NCBI RefSeq assembly: GCF_002013465.1
Contig: NZ_MAFC01000004.1
Span: forward strand, 208,176 to 272,175
DNA length: 64,000 nt
Direction of reading: 5' to 3'
DNA from: Mycobacterium sp. D16R12
GTDB taxonomy: Bacteria; Actinomycetota; Actinomycetes; Mycobacteriales; Mycobacteriaceae
The position numbers and the translations under genes were made by a program. The notes beneath the pieces were generated by a model. It was not told the DNA's origin. It saw only the letters and a list, made by a program, of their open reading frames with translations, and searched no databases. Positions 8,631 to 48,289 of the stretch are shown one piece after another; the stretch's first letter is position 1; each line of letters begins with the position of its first letter.

Positions 8631-10145
8631 ATGACCGTGACCGACCCTCACGCTCTTCGCGCGAGCGGCTCATCGCAGACGGAGGCACCACGCCCACTGT
8701 GGCGGGGTATCGCGACGCTGGCTGCTATCGCCGTCATGGTCGTTACCGGGGCCGCCTGGGGAAAGATCGGCAATATCGATCCGAATATCGCCCGGTTCGA
8801 TCTGCCGGGCCTGTTCGGCAACGCCGGGAAACCCAACGACGGCGCGACCGACATTCTGATGGTGGGCGTCGACAGCCGCAGCGACGCACACGGCAATCCG
8901 CTTTCGCAGGACGAGCTATCGATGCTTCGGGCCGGCGACGAGACCGCCACCAACACCGACACCATCATTCTCATTCGTATCCCCAACAACGGAAAATCGG
9001 CAACGGCGATCTCCATCCCCCGCGACTCGTACGTCAGCATCCCGGACGGCACCAAGGGAAAGATCAACGGCGTCTACGGCGAAGCCAAGGAGAACGACCG
9101 GCAGAAGCGCGTGGAATCCGGTGAGACGCTTGAAGCCGCCGAGCGCGAGTCCGTCGATGCCGGGCGCGCGGCGCTGACCCAGACGGTGGCGAAGCTCACC
9201 GGTGTCACCGTCGACCGCTACGCCGAAGTCAGCATGCTCGGATTCGTACTGATGACCAACGCGCTGGGTGGCGTCGACGTGTGCCTCAACGAGGCCGTGA
9301 ACGAACCGATGTCGGGAGCCGACTTCCCCGCCGGTCCGCAGACGCTCGACGGCCCGAACGCGTTGAGCTTCGTACGGCAACGCCACGACCTGCCCCGCGG
9401 TGACCTCGATCGCGTGGTCCGCCAGCAGGTGGTGATGTCCTCCTTGGCGCATTCGGCGCTATCGGGAGGAACATTGACCAACGGAACGACCCTGAGCAAG
9501 CTTCGCGACGCGATCACGCGCACCGTGGTGCTCAGCGAGGGCTGGGACGTCATGGACTTCATCCAGCAGTTACAGAAGCTGTCCGGGGGCAACGTGGCGT
9601 TCGCGACCATTCCCATCCTGCGCGAGGATGGCTGGACCGAGGACGGTGCGCAGAGCGTCGTGAAGGTCGATCCCGATCAGGTGCGCAGCTGGGTGTCCGG
9701 CCTGCTGGACCAGCAGGCCGAAGGCAAGACCGAGGAGGCCACCTACTCCAAGGACCAAACGACCGCCGACGTCGTCAATGAGACCGCGATCAACGGGCTC
9801 GCCGCTGCGGTTTCGGAACTGTTGGTGGGCAAGGGATTCACCGCGGGCAAGATCGGCAACAACGATGCCGATCACGCCGGCAGCAGCCAGGTCCAGGCCG
9901 CAAAGCCGGACGATGTAGGCGCCAAGGCGGTGGCCGAGGCGTTGGGGTTGCAAGTGGTCGAGAAGCAGGGTCTGCCCGAGCACACCGTCCGCGTGGTGCT
10001 GTCCAGCGACTACCACGGCCCCGGGTCCGGCCGCGACACCACACTGGCGTCCGCGGAGAGCGGTTCGGCCACCGAAGAAGCCGCACCCCCGCCCCCACCG
10101 TCGCCCATCTTCACCGCAGCCACCGGTCCGCGCTGCGTCAACTGA
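8631..10145 (+). CDS. lcp1: LytR-CpsA-Psr ligase Lcp1
   Basis: A 504-residue membrane-anchored LCP protein, equivalent to Rv3267, which ligates arabinogalactan to peptidoglycan. One transmembrane helix lies at about 27-43 (ATLAAIAVMVVTGAAW). The extracellular LCP domain shows DILMVGVDSRSD, ISIPRDSYVSIP, and NALSFVRQRHDLPRGDLDRVVRQQ, with Arg/Asp residues that bind the pyrophosphate lipid. A LytR_C domain follows (about 395-465, ending VRVVLSSDYHGPG) and the tail is Pro/Ala-rich. The ATG at 8631 is preceded by GGAAAG. Its genomic link to rmlD, wbbL and manC fits a shared role in joining galactan to the wall. Its TGA overlaps the ATG of the next gene. Confidence 0.93.
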   Translation: MTVTDPHALRASGSSQTEAPRPLWRGIATLAAIAVMVVTGAAWGKIGNIDPNIARFDLPGLFGNAGKPNDGATDILMVGVDSRSDAHGNPLSQDELSMLRAGDETATNTDTIILIRIPNNGKSATAISIPRDSYVSIPDGTKGKINGVYGEAKENDRQKRVESGETLEAAERESVDAGRAALTQTVAKLTGVTVDRYAEVSMLGFVLMTNALGGVDVCLNEAVNEPMSGADFPAGPQTLDGPNALSFVRQRHDLPRGDLDRVVRQQVVMSSLAHSALSGGTLTNGTTLSKLRDAITRTVVLSEGWDVMDFIQQLQKLSGGNVAFATIPILREDGWTEDGAQSVVKVDPDQVRSWVSGLLDQQAEGKTEEATYSKDQTTADVVNETAINGLAAAVSELLVGKGFTAGKIGNNDADHAGSSQVQAAKPDDVGAKAVAEALGLQVVEKQGLPEHTVRVVLSSDYHGPGSGRDTTLASAESGSATEEAAPPPPPSPIFTAATGPRCVN

Positions 10146-10828
10146 TGAACCTCACCTCACTGCTGCTCGGCGACGCGAACAGTCCGGCGCCGCGGATCAC
10201 CTACTACGACGACGCCACCGGCGAACGTATCGAGCTCTCCACGGTGACGCTGGCCAACTGGGCAGCCAAGACCGCCAACATGCTGCGCGACGAGTTCGGT
10301 GCGGGGCCCGGGTCCACGGTCGCGGTGCGGCTGCCCGCGCATTGGCAGACTGCGGGCGTGCTCCTCGGAATCTGGTGGGCCGGTGCCGAAGTGGTTCTCA
10401 ACGGTGAGGACAGCTCCGATGTCGCGTTCTGCACGCCCGGTAACGAACCGGACGCCGACGAGGTGTGCGTGCTCTCCCTTGATGCCTTCGGGCGCCCAGT
10501 GCCCAACCTGCCGCTCGGATTGACCGACTATTCGACGGCGGTCCGGGTGCACGGAGACCGGTTCTCACCCGCGGGCACCGGGCCCGCGTTGAACGGCCGC
10601 AGCGTCGAAGAGGTTGCCGGCGCCGCACGGGAAAGTGCCGCGGCACAGAGCATTACCGCCGAGGATCGGGTGCTGAGCTCGCGCTCCTGGGATACCCCGG
10701 AGACGCTGACCGCCAATCTTCTGGCGGTGCTCATCGCTGGAGCCTCGCTGGTGCAGGTGGCCAATCCGGACCCCGCCGTACAAGAACGGCGGGTTGTCTC
10801 CGAGAAGGTCACCCGCACCCTCTCCTAG
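10145..10828 (+). CDS. TIGR03089 family protein (Rv3268-like)
   Basis: A 227-residue actinobacterial protein of unknown function, homologous to the N-terminal subdomain of AMP-binding acyl-CoA ligases. It has a YYDDATGERIELS start, a TLANWAAKTANML helix and AVRLPAHWQTAGVLLGIWWAGAEVV. It lacks the adenylate P-loop (no TSGTTG-like motif) and the C-terminal catalytic lid, so it is unlikely to be an active ligase. It overlaps lcp1 by one base (TGATG), so the two are translationally coupled. It ends six bases from the convergent fadE25 stop. Confidence 0.85.
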   Translation: MNLTSLLLGDANSPAPRITYYDDATGERIELSTVTLANWAAKTANMLRDEFGAGPGSTVAVRLPAHWQTAGVLLGIWWAGAEVVLNGEDSSDVAFCTPGNEPDADEVCVLSLDAFGRPVPNLPLGLTDYSTAVRVHGDRFSPAGTGPALNGRSVEEVAGAARESAAAQSITAEDRVLSSRSWDTPETLTANLLAVLIAGASLVQVANPDPAVQERRVVSEKVTRTLS

Positions 10829-10834
10829 CGCGAG

Positions 10835-11998
10835 TTAGCCAAGCAGTGCGCGAGACATCACGACGCGCTGAATCTGGTTGGTGCCCTCGTAGATCTGGGT
10901 GATCTTGGCATCGCGCATCATCCGCTCCACCGGGAAGTCTGTGGTGTATCCGGCGCCACCGAACAGCTGCACGGCATCGGTGGTGACCTCCATGGCCACA
11001 TCGGAGGCGAAGCACTTGGATGCCGAGGAGATGAAGCCCAGGCTCTTCTCGCCGCGCTCGGCACGCGCCGCAGCGGTGTACACCAACAGGCGAGCGGCTT
11101 CGACCTTCATCGCCATGTCGGCGAGCATGAACTGCACACCCTGGAAATCACTGATGGACCGGCCAAACTGCTTGCGATCCTTGGTGTATGCGATGGCCTG
11201 GTCCAGCGCACCCTGCGCGATCCCGAGGGCCTGCGCACCGATGGTGGGACGGGTGTGATCCAGCGTCTCCAGCGCGGTTTTGAAACCGGTACCCGGCTGC
11301 CCGATGATCCGGTCGCCCGGAATCCGACAGTTCTCGAAGTAGAGCTCTGCCGTCGGCGAGCCCTTGATGCCGAGCTTGTGCTCCAGCGGGCCCACGGTGA
11401 ATCCCTCGTCGTCCTTGTGCACCATGAACGCCGAGATACCGTGGGCCTTCTTCTCGGGATCGGTCACCGCCATCACGGTGTACCAGGAAGACTTGCCGCC
11501 GTTGGTGATCCAGCACTTGCTGCCATTGATCACCCAGTCGTCACCGTCGGCCTTGGCGCGGGTCCGCATGCTGGCCGCGTCGCTACCGGCCTCGCGCTCG
11601 GACAGCGCGTAGGAGGCCATCGCCTCACCGCTGGCGATGGACGGCAACACCTGCCGCTTCAGCTCCTCGGAGCCGCTGAGAATCAGGCCCATGGTGCCCA
11701 GCTTGTTCACTGCCGGAATCAGCGAGGACGAAGCGCAGACGCGCGCCACCTCCTCGATGACGATGCAGGAGGCCACGCTGTCGGCGCCCTGACCCTCGTA
11801 CTCCTCGGGCACGTGTACGGCGTTGAAGCCCGAGGCGACCAGCGCATCAAGGGCTTCCTGCGGGAAACGCGCCTTCTCGTCGACATCCTTGGCGTAAGGA
11901 GCGATCTCCTTCTCGGCCAGACCACGGATCGCCGAACGCAGCTCGTCGTGCTCCTCTGCCAGCTTGAACAGGTCAAACGACGGGTTTCCAGCCATCAC
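10835..11998 (-). CDS. fadE25: Acyl-CoA dehydrogenase FadE25
   Basis: A 387-residue FAD-dependent acyl-CoA dehydrogenase, first step of beta-oxidation. Recognised motifs are YALSEREAGSDAASMRTRA (substrate/FAD), CWITNGGKSSWYTVMAV, KLGIKGSPTAELYFENCRIP and the C-terminal VQLFGGAGYTTDFPVERMMRDAKITQIYEGTNQIQR, which holds the catalytic Glu and FAD-binding loop. Length and sequence match M. tuberculosis FadE25, also found upstream of purE-purK. ATG start at 11998. It lies 51 bases downstream of purE on the same strand and may be read with it. Confidence 0.94.
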   Translation of the reverse strand: MMAGNPSFDLFKLAEEHDELRSAIRGLAEKEIAPYAKDVDEKARFPQEALDALVASGFNAVHVPEEYEGQGADSVASCIVIEEVARVCASSSLIPAVNKLGTMGLILSGSEELKRQVLPSIASGEAMASYALSEREAGSDAASMRTRAKADGDDWVINGSKCWITNGGKSSWYTVMAVTDPEKKAHGISAFMVHKDDEGFTVGPLEHKLGIKGSPTAELYFENCRIPGDRIIGQPGTGFKTALETLDHTRPTIGAQALGIAQGALDQAIAYTKDRKQFGRSISDFQGVQFMLADMAMKVEAARLLVYTAAARAERGEKSLGFISSASKCFASDVAMEVTTDAVQLFGGAGYTTDFPVERMMRDAKITQIYEGTNQIQRVVMSRALLG

Positions 11999-12049
11999 AG
12001 CCTCCAGGATCGAACAGTTAGTCGCCGTTAACTGTACGTCACGGTCAAT

Positions 12050-12550
12050 TTAGTCGCCTAATAGTCTGCGCTGCAGCGCAGCATCCTTCTCGAGAACCGT
12101 TGCTTCCATGCTCGCCTGGAAGGCGACAACCTTCTCGCGCAACACGTGATCGGAGACCCCGAGGATCCGCGCGGCCAGCAGTCCCGCATTGCGGGCTCCG
12201 CCGATAGACACCGTTGCCACCGGCACGCCGGCGGGCATCTGCACGATGGACAACAGGGAGTCCAGACCGTCCAATCGCGCGAGCGGTACCGGGACGCCGA
12301 TGACCGGCAACGGGGTGGCCGAGGCCACCATGCCGGGCAGATGCGCAGCCCCGCCGGCCCCGGCGATGATCACCTGAATGCCGCGGTCCGCTGCTGTTTG
12401 TGCGTACTCCAGCATGCGCCCCGGCGTTCGATGCGCCGAGACAACACCCACTTCGAACGCAATCTCGAACTCCGCCAAAGCATTCGCGGCATCCGACATC
12501 ACCGACCAGTCACTGTCGCTGCCCATGATCAGGCCGACCCGTGCACTCAC
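12050..12550 (-). CDS. purE: N5-carboxyaminoimidazole ribonucleotide mutase
   Basis: A 166-residue class I PurE converting N5-CAIR to CAIR in purine synthesis. It has [12 protein letters not shown] at the N-terminus, [15 protein letters not shown], and [15 protein letters not shown] with the catalytic His, then [14 protein letters not shown]. The GTG at 12550 is preceded by AGAGGA. It works with PurK, the N5-CAIR synthase, encoded immediately upstream. The interval between them holds a 32-bp tandem repeat. Confidence 0.95.
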   Translation of the reverse strand: MSARVGLIMGSDSDWSVMSDAANALAEFEIAFEVGVVSAHRTPGRMLEYAQTAADRGIQVIIAGAGGAAHLPGMVASATPLPVIGVPVPLARLDGLDSLLSIVQMPAGVPVATVSIGGARNAGLLAARILGVSDHVLREKVVAFQASMEATVLEKDAALQRRLLGD

Positions 12551-12568
12551 TATTCAGCGTCCTCTCAT

Positions 12569-12659
12569 CTTCTTCACGCAAGCGCTCATCAGTGCCCTCG
12601 CTTCTTCACGCAAGCGCTCATCAGTGCCCTCGCTTCTTCACGCAAGCGCTCATCAGTGC
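12569..12659. repeat. 32-bp tandem repeat at the purK-purE junction (2.8 copies)
   Basis: Two perfect 32-base copies at 12569-12600 and 12601-12632 are followed by a third that matches for 27 bases (12633-12659) before diverging. The third copy covers the purK stop codon, so the unit probably grew by duplication of the purK 3' end. The unit contains CGCTT and AAGCG arms that could fold in the purK-purE transcript. This resembles a mycobacterial VNTR/MIRU-type minisatellite; whether the copy number varies is not known from the sequence. Confidence 0.9.
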
Positions 12660-13867
12660 GTCGCTTGCCATCCGTCGGTCCATACCGCGTGCGATAACCA
12701 GTGCGCGGCCCGCTCGGCGCGCTCCCGCACCTCGGCCACGTACTGCGGATCCGCCGCCGAACCCTCCGAGCGGCCTTGAATATTCACATGCCCGAGCTTG
12801 CGGCCCGCGCGCTCGCCCTTGCCGTACAAGTGCACCTTCGCCTCCGGAATGCGGCCCATCAGGTGGTGCATCCGTTCATCCAGTGACATCGCAGGTGTCT
12901 CGAGTGCACCCAACACGTTGGCCATCACGGTCACAGGGGCCAGCTGTTCGGTGGAGCCCAGTGGGTAGTCGAGTACCGCACGCAGGTGCTGTTCGAACTG
13001 TCCGGTCCGCGCACCGTCCATGCTCCAATGCCCGGAGTTGTGCGGGCGCATCGCCAGCTCGTTGACCAGCAGCCGACCGTCATTGGTTTCAAACAGCTCC
13101 ACCGCCAGACACCCGGTGACGCCCAGCTCGGTAGCGATGCGCAGTGCCAGCTGCTCGGCCTCCATCGCCGTTTCCTCCGGCAGGCCCGGGGCCGGCGCGA
13201 CCACCACGGCGCAAATCCCATCCCGCTGAACGGTTTCCACCACGGGCCAGGCTGCGCCCTGTCCAAAGGGCGAACGGGCCACCATCGCCGAAAGTTCACG
13301 GCGCATATCGACGCGTTCTTCGGCGAGCAGCTCCACTCCGGCCGCCAGTTGCTCGGCGGCCACCGCGCGTGCCTCGTCCAGATCGTCGGTGATCCACACG
13401 CCGCGGCCGTCGTATCCGCCCCGTACCGCCTTCAGCACCACCCGGCTACCCGTCTCGGCCGCGAACTTCTCGACATCGGCGACGGTCCTGATGTCCGCGA
13501 AGCCCGGCACCGGAGCGCCGATGCTCTTCAGTTTCCGCCGCATGAACGTCTTGTCCTGCGCATAGATGAGCGCAGACGGCGGCGGCTGCACGTTGACGCC
13601 CTCGCTCTGCAGCGTCTCCAGAAACGTGGTGGGGACGTGCTCGTGATCGAAGGTCAGCACGGTCGCACCCTTGGCCGCCCGGCGCAGATCATCCAGATCG
13701 GTATGCGAACCCAGCACGACATCAGGGGTCACTTGAGCCGCCGGCTCATCGGCCGCGTGAGCCAGCACCCGCAGCGTCTGACCGAGCGCGATCGACGCCT
13801 GGTGGGTCATCCTGGCCAGCTGACCACCACCGATCATGGTGACGACGGGAGTTTCAGACACAGACAT
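12653..13867 (-). CDS. purK: N5-carboxyaminoimidazole ribonucleotide synthase
   Basis: A 404-residue ATP-grasp enzyme that carboxylates AIR to N5-CAIR using ATP and bicarbonate. It shows MIGGGQLARMTHQASIALG at the N-terminus, FDHEHVPTTFLE, the ATP-grasp segment VLKAVRGGYDGRGVW, and the metal/ATP site VELFETNDGRLLVNELAMRPHNSGH. C-terminal DPQYVAEVRERAERAAHWL is typical of actinobacterial PurK. ATG start at 13867. Its 3' end is embedded in a tandem repeat. It is divergent from the GtrA-family gene. Confidence 0.95.
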   Translation of the reverse strand: MSVSETPVVTMIGGGQLARMTHQASIALGQTLRVLAHAADEPAAQVTPDVVLGSHTDLDDLRRAAKGATVLTFDHEHVPTTFLETLQSEGVNVQPPPSALIYAQDKTFMRRKLKSIGAPVPGFADIRTVADVEKFAAETGSRVVLKAVRGGYDGRGVWITDDLDEARAVAAEQLAAGVELLAEERVDMRRELSAMVARSPFGQGAAWPVVETVQRDGICAVVVAPAPGLPEETAMEAEQLALRIATELGVTGCLAVELFETNDGRLLVNELAMRPHNSGHWSMDGARTGQFEQHLRAVLDYPLGSTEQLAPVTVMANVLGALETPAMSLDERMHHLMGRIPEAKVHLYGKGERAGRKLGHVNIQGRSEGSAADPQYVAEVRERAERAAHWLSHAVWTDGWQATH

Positions 13868-13991
13868 ATGTTGTCATGCTGGCCACACGACCCGGCCGGA
13901 ACGGTCCGTCCCAGCCGTCGTCAGCAGCCGAAACACGCCGATCACACACACGCCCGTACCCAATGAAGTCGGCGGACCGCTTCGCGCTGCC

Positions 13992-14759
13992 ATGCCATTT
14001 TCCGTACACTCGCCATTTGTGTCTTTCGCCGATGCCACCATCGCCCGGCTTCCCCGGTTCATCCGGCCTGTCGCCGAGCAGCACCACGAGCTGATCAAGT
14101 TCGCGATCGTCGGTGGAACCACGTTCATCATCGACTCGGGCATCTTCTACGCGCTCAAGCTGACGATCCTGGAGCCCAAGCCCCTCACCGCGAAGATCAT
14201 CTCCGGCATCATCGCCGTCATCGCCTCCTACATCCTCAACAGGGAGTGGAGCTTCCGAGACCGCGGTGGCCGCGAACGACACCACGAGGCGCTGCTGTTC
14301 TTCGCGGTCAGCGGCATCGGCGTGCTCATCGCCATGTTCCCGCTGTGGGTGTCGAGTTACGTCCTCGAGCTGCGCGTGCCGAACGTGAGCCTGACGGTTG
14401 AGAACATCGCCGACTTCATCAGCGCATACCTCATCGGCAATCTGCTGCAGATGGCGTTCCGGTTCTGGGCCTTTCGCCGGTGGGTGTTTCCCGACGAGTT
14501 CGGGCGCCACGACCAGTCCCCCGTCACCCTGGTGACCGGCCAGACCGAGCAGGACGACGCATCAGACGCCGAAACGGAAGACGTCACCACCGTGCACCCG
14601 CACACGGGGCTGCCCAACAGCACCACAGTGCATCACGGCACCGAAGTCGGCCGTGGCCTGTACGGCTCAGCGCATCACGTGGCAGGGGGCCGTTCCCGGC
14701 CGCGCCCGGTGGAGCGACTGTCGCCCTCCTCGGAACCGAGGGTGTCGAAGACCTCGTGA
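13992..14759 (+). CDS. GtrA-family membrane protein (Rv3277-like)
   Basis: A 255-residue GtrA/DPMS-type protein with four predicted membrane segments: about 37-57 (FAIVGGTTFIIDSGIFYAL), 66-85 (AKIISGIIAVIASYIL), 107-128 (LLFFAVSGIGVLIAMFPLW) and 145-165. The NREWSFRDRGGRERHHEAL loop after segment 2 and WVFPDEF after segment 4 are conserved. GtrA proteins are thought to help flip or organise polyprenyl-linked sugars, consistent with the envelope genes nearby; its substrate is unknown. The C-terminal 90 residues are polar. I chose the ATG at 13992; a GTG at 14019 (246 residues) is an alternative. Its last 85 bases overlap the convergent PH-domain gene. Confidence 0.85.
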   Translation: MPFSVHSPFVSFADATIARLPRFIRPVAEQHHELIKFAIVGGTTFIIDSGIFYALKLTILEPKPLTAKIISGIIAVIASYILNREWSFRDRGGRERHHEALLFFAVSGIGVLIAMFPLWVSSYVLELRVPNVSLTVENIADFISAYLIGNLLQMAFRFWAFRRWVFPDEFGRHDQSPVTLVTGQTEQDDASDAETEDVTTVHPHTGLPNSTTVHHGTEVGRGLYGSAHHVAGGRSRPRPVERLSPSSEPRVSKTS

Positions 14760-15232
14760 TACAGCAGCGAGTGGACGTATTCCACTCGCGGTATCTCGTG
14801 AAACTCCAGCGGGTCCTGTGATGCCGATTCGATGATCAGCGTGCCGGTGCGCAAAATTCTGTCCACCAGGCCATGCCGGAACTCGACGCTGTTGATCCGT
14901 GCCAGCGGGATGTCGATTCCCGAACGGCTCAACAATCCGTGACGGAACATCACGCGCCGATCAGTGATGACGAAATGGGTGGTCAGCCAGTTCAGGAATG
15001 GCCATACGCTCAGCCAGCCGACCAGCACCAGCCAGACAACACCGATCGCGATCATCACCACGTTCTTCGCGGTGGCTTGCCAGTCGGTGTTATCGACCAT
15101 CGCGGCGACAAAGGCGGCCGCGCCGGTGGACAGAATCAGCACCAGCGCCGGGCCGATCAGTCGCTTCCAGTGCGGATGGTGGTGCAACACCACCTGCTCA
15201 TCGTCGGCGAGCACGTTCTCCGGATACCCCAC
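14675..15232 (-). CDS. PH-domain (bPH2) membrane protein (Rv3278c-like)
   Basis: A 185-residue protein with a short N-terminal segment (MGYPENVLADDEQVVLHHHPHWK), two transmembrane helices (about 26-46 and 61-80), then a bacterial PH-like domain (THFVITDRRVMFRHGLLSRSGIDIPLARINSVEFRH and IESASQDPLEFHEIPRVEYVHSLLY). Function is unknown; the domain is usually linked to membrane-stress or envelope proteins. GTG start at 15232, 11 bases after birA's stop on the same strand, so birA and this gene form a likely operon. Its 3' end runs 85 bases antisense into the GtrA-family gene. Confidence 0.87.
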   Translation of the reverse strand: MGYPENVLADDEQVVLHHHPHWKRLIGPALVLILSTGAAAFVAAMVDNTDWQATAKNVVMIAIGVVWLVLVGWLSVWPFLNWLTTHFVITDRRVMFRHGLLSRSGIDIPLARINSVEFRHGLVDRILRTGTLIIESASQDPLEFHEIPRVEYVHSLLYHEVFDTLGSEEGDSRSTGRGRERPPAT

Positions 15233-15243
15233 GTGCAGCGACT

Positions 15244-16038
15244 TTACTGCTCGCCGAGCGGGCGCAGATGCGTTATGTCGCCCGCCGTGACCGCGGTGAC
15301 GGTGCCATCCGCACTCTCGATACGGAGCTGTCCGTCATTGCCGAGCCCCACGGCGACGCCGATCAGTTCACGCTCGCCCGGCAGCTCGGCGCGCACCTTC
15401 GACCCCAAAGTGACACTGCGCGCGCGGTAGTCCGCCAACAGCTGATCGTCGACACCCCTCGTGGCCCGCCAATGCTCGACGCGGCCGCCGAGCTCACGCA
15501 ATACCGCACGTGCCAGCTCATTGCGATCAGGAGTAGCCCAACCGAGGATCGCCAGCGAGGTCGCATTGGGGTCCGGCAGTTCGTGTTCGGTGAAGGTGGC
15601 ATTGAGTCCGAGACCCAGCACGATGGCCGACTGGGGCGTGGCGACCTCGGCCAGGATCCCGCACAGCTTGCGTCCCTCCACGAGCACATCGTTGGGCCAT
15701 TTGAGCCCAGCCTGGATTCCGCTGACCTCCGCGACCGCGTCGACAATCGCCACCCCGGCCAGCAGCGGCACCAGGCCCCACCGCTCCGGCGGCACCTCAC
15801 CCACTCCGATACCCACCGACATGGACAGCTGCGTCTGCGCGGGTGCGCCCCAATTGCGGCCGTGACGCCCGCGGCCGGCGGTTTGATGTTCGGCGAGCAG
15901 TACGACGCCGTCGATGTCCTCCCCCGCCGCGGCGCGCGCGACCAGATCGGCGTTGGTGGATCCGGTTTCGTCGACGACGTCGATACGACGCCACTGTCCG
16001 CCGGGGCTGTCGGTGAGTGTGAGTTTGTCCGCGGTCAC
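15244..16038 (-). CDS. birA: Biotin-[acyl-CoA carboxylase] ligase
   Basis: A 264-residue group I biotin protein ligase without a helix-turn-helix domain. It makes biotinyl-AMP and transfers biotin to carboxylase carrier subunits. The biotinyl-AMP loop GRGRHGRNW is at 55-63 and KWPNDV, with the catalytic lysine, at 113-118. GTG start at 16038. In M. tuberculosis birA lies next to and divergent from accD5, whose partner alpha subunit it biotinylates. Here 36 kb of other genes separates them. The NRPS gene ends only 61 bases upstream on the same strand, so NRPS read-through into birA is possible. Confidence 0.94.
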   Translation of the reverse strand: MTADKLTLTDSPGGQWRRIDVVDETGSTNADLVARAAAGEDIDGVVLLAEHQTAGRGRHGRNWGAPAQTQLSMSVGIGVGEVPPERWGLVPLLAGVAIVDAVAEVSGIQAGLKWPNDVLVEGRKLCGILAEVATPQSAIVLGLGLNATFTEHELPDPNATSLAILGWATPDRNELARAVLRELGGRVEHWRATRGVDDQLLADYRARSVTLGSKVRAELPGERELIGVAVGLGNDGQLRIESADGTVTAVTAGDITHLRPLGEQ

Positions 16039-16099
16039 ACGTCCAGCCTAGGGCTCTGACGGCGCAACGTGGAGCGAACGTCCATGAGCGCCAGCCCCG

Positions 16100-47182
<31,083 letters not shown>

Positions 47183-48289
47183 TGAGTCCTCCCAGCTTTA
47201 CCGCGTCATTCATGCCCAGACGGACTGCGCGTCGCTGGTCCGGCACGCACCGTCCTGCACCTGCCATCCCCGAACGGTCGAACTCTCGCCGATCACCCTT
47301 CATCACTAGACAGCAAACTCGGTAGCGCTACACGACCCGAATACAGTTGCAGCACTGCATGATTAATACTCAGACGGACCGGTGCGCCGACCGGCTCACT
47401 GACACAATGCGCTCAGCTCTGGATCTTGATGTCTCATCTGCCGATCTAACAACGCCTTGTTGTACACCGCCAGAAATTTGCGAAACTTTCAGGCGAGCTA
47501 CAGTTAATTCGATGCTACATCCCAGCCACCGAGGTCCAATCCGGGCCCGCCAAGCGGCCCGTTCAGCAGACATTCAACGGATCATTGACGCAATCGAAGA
47601 TGCCCAGAATTCCGTTCTCACGTAATAGATTCCCAGAATCTTGTGGTGTCTCACAGACCAGCAAAACAACGACTCTCAATGAGGAGAAGACCCATGCCGT
47701 CACACTGGTAGCAGAGTTACCAGCAGCACCTCATGTGGCGTCGAAGAATTGTTTGCCACGGGGCGAGTCTTCGAAGGTTGCCGGAGAACCCCAGATTCTT
47801 GCGGCACACGAGCGGCCCCGGCCGGTGCGAACTACGTCGGCCCCGATATCCGCGGCGGGATATGACGTAGGCAGCCTTTCACCTACCCGGCAGCCAGGCC
47901 ATTCGCCTACCAGTTGGATTTGGGAAAGGGCGTGCGCCACTTAAGTACCGGACACGCCGTAGCGGAGGCCAAGGGCATACGAATGCGTGCCCCGCCAAGG
48001 TTGACGCCATGGCTGCCGACTGCCGAACGACATCGAGCTGTAGCTGCCCGAAGCGCGGCCCATATCCAGCGCCGCCTTGTTCGACAGGCTACCGCCGGCA
48101 CAAGCTCACGATGGGCTACATCGCAATGCCGCTTTCCCAGCGAGCTGTCTACTGGCGCGAGAGTTGGGTGAACCTGTTGTGCAGCGGCAGGATTCGCACT
48201 CGCGGAAAATGACTCGATGATTATGCTTGGGGCCATGATTCGCGAATATCGGCACTCGGGTTACCCCGAGGACGGGCACTAGTTCGGCT
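47183..48289. other. 1.1-kb non-coding stretch between the NRPS and gap-like genes
   Basis: No gene is supported here. Open frames of 60-120 codons exist on both strands, but none has a recognisable domain or consistent mycobacterial codon bias, and base composition looks less GC-rich near 47340-47660. It must contain the divergent promoters for the NRPS (leftward) and the gap-like gene (rightward). At 47681-47711 a good Shine-Dalgarno (GAGGAGA) precedes an ATG followed by only MPSHW and a stop. That looks like the start of a decayed gene or a leader peptide. Confidence 0.6.
48255..48270. promoter_or_regulatory. Hairpin just upstream of the gap-like gene
   Basis: CTCGGG (48255-48260) and CCCGAG (48265-48270) form a perfect 6-bp stem with a TTAC loop, 20 bases before the ATG of the gap-like gene. 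It could influence translation initiation or mark the end of an upstream transcript. Nothing in the sequence distinguishes these. Confidence 0.3.

Noticed and set aside
11255..12031. 258-codon plus-strand frame opposite fadE25
   Set aside because: Antisense shadow of a well-supported acyl-CoA dehydrogenase, with no motif or credible start.
47347..47625. 92-codon plus-strand frame in the NRPS upstream region as a gene
   Set aside because: No ribosome binding site, no domain, codon use unlike neighbours. I list the interval as non-coding instead.
48217..48282. 21-codon frame ending seven bases before the gap-like ATG as a leader peptide
   Set aside because: It has several in-frame ATGs but no convincing Shine-Dalgarno and no attenuator layout. 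Chance occurrence is likely.
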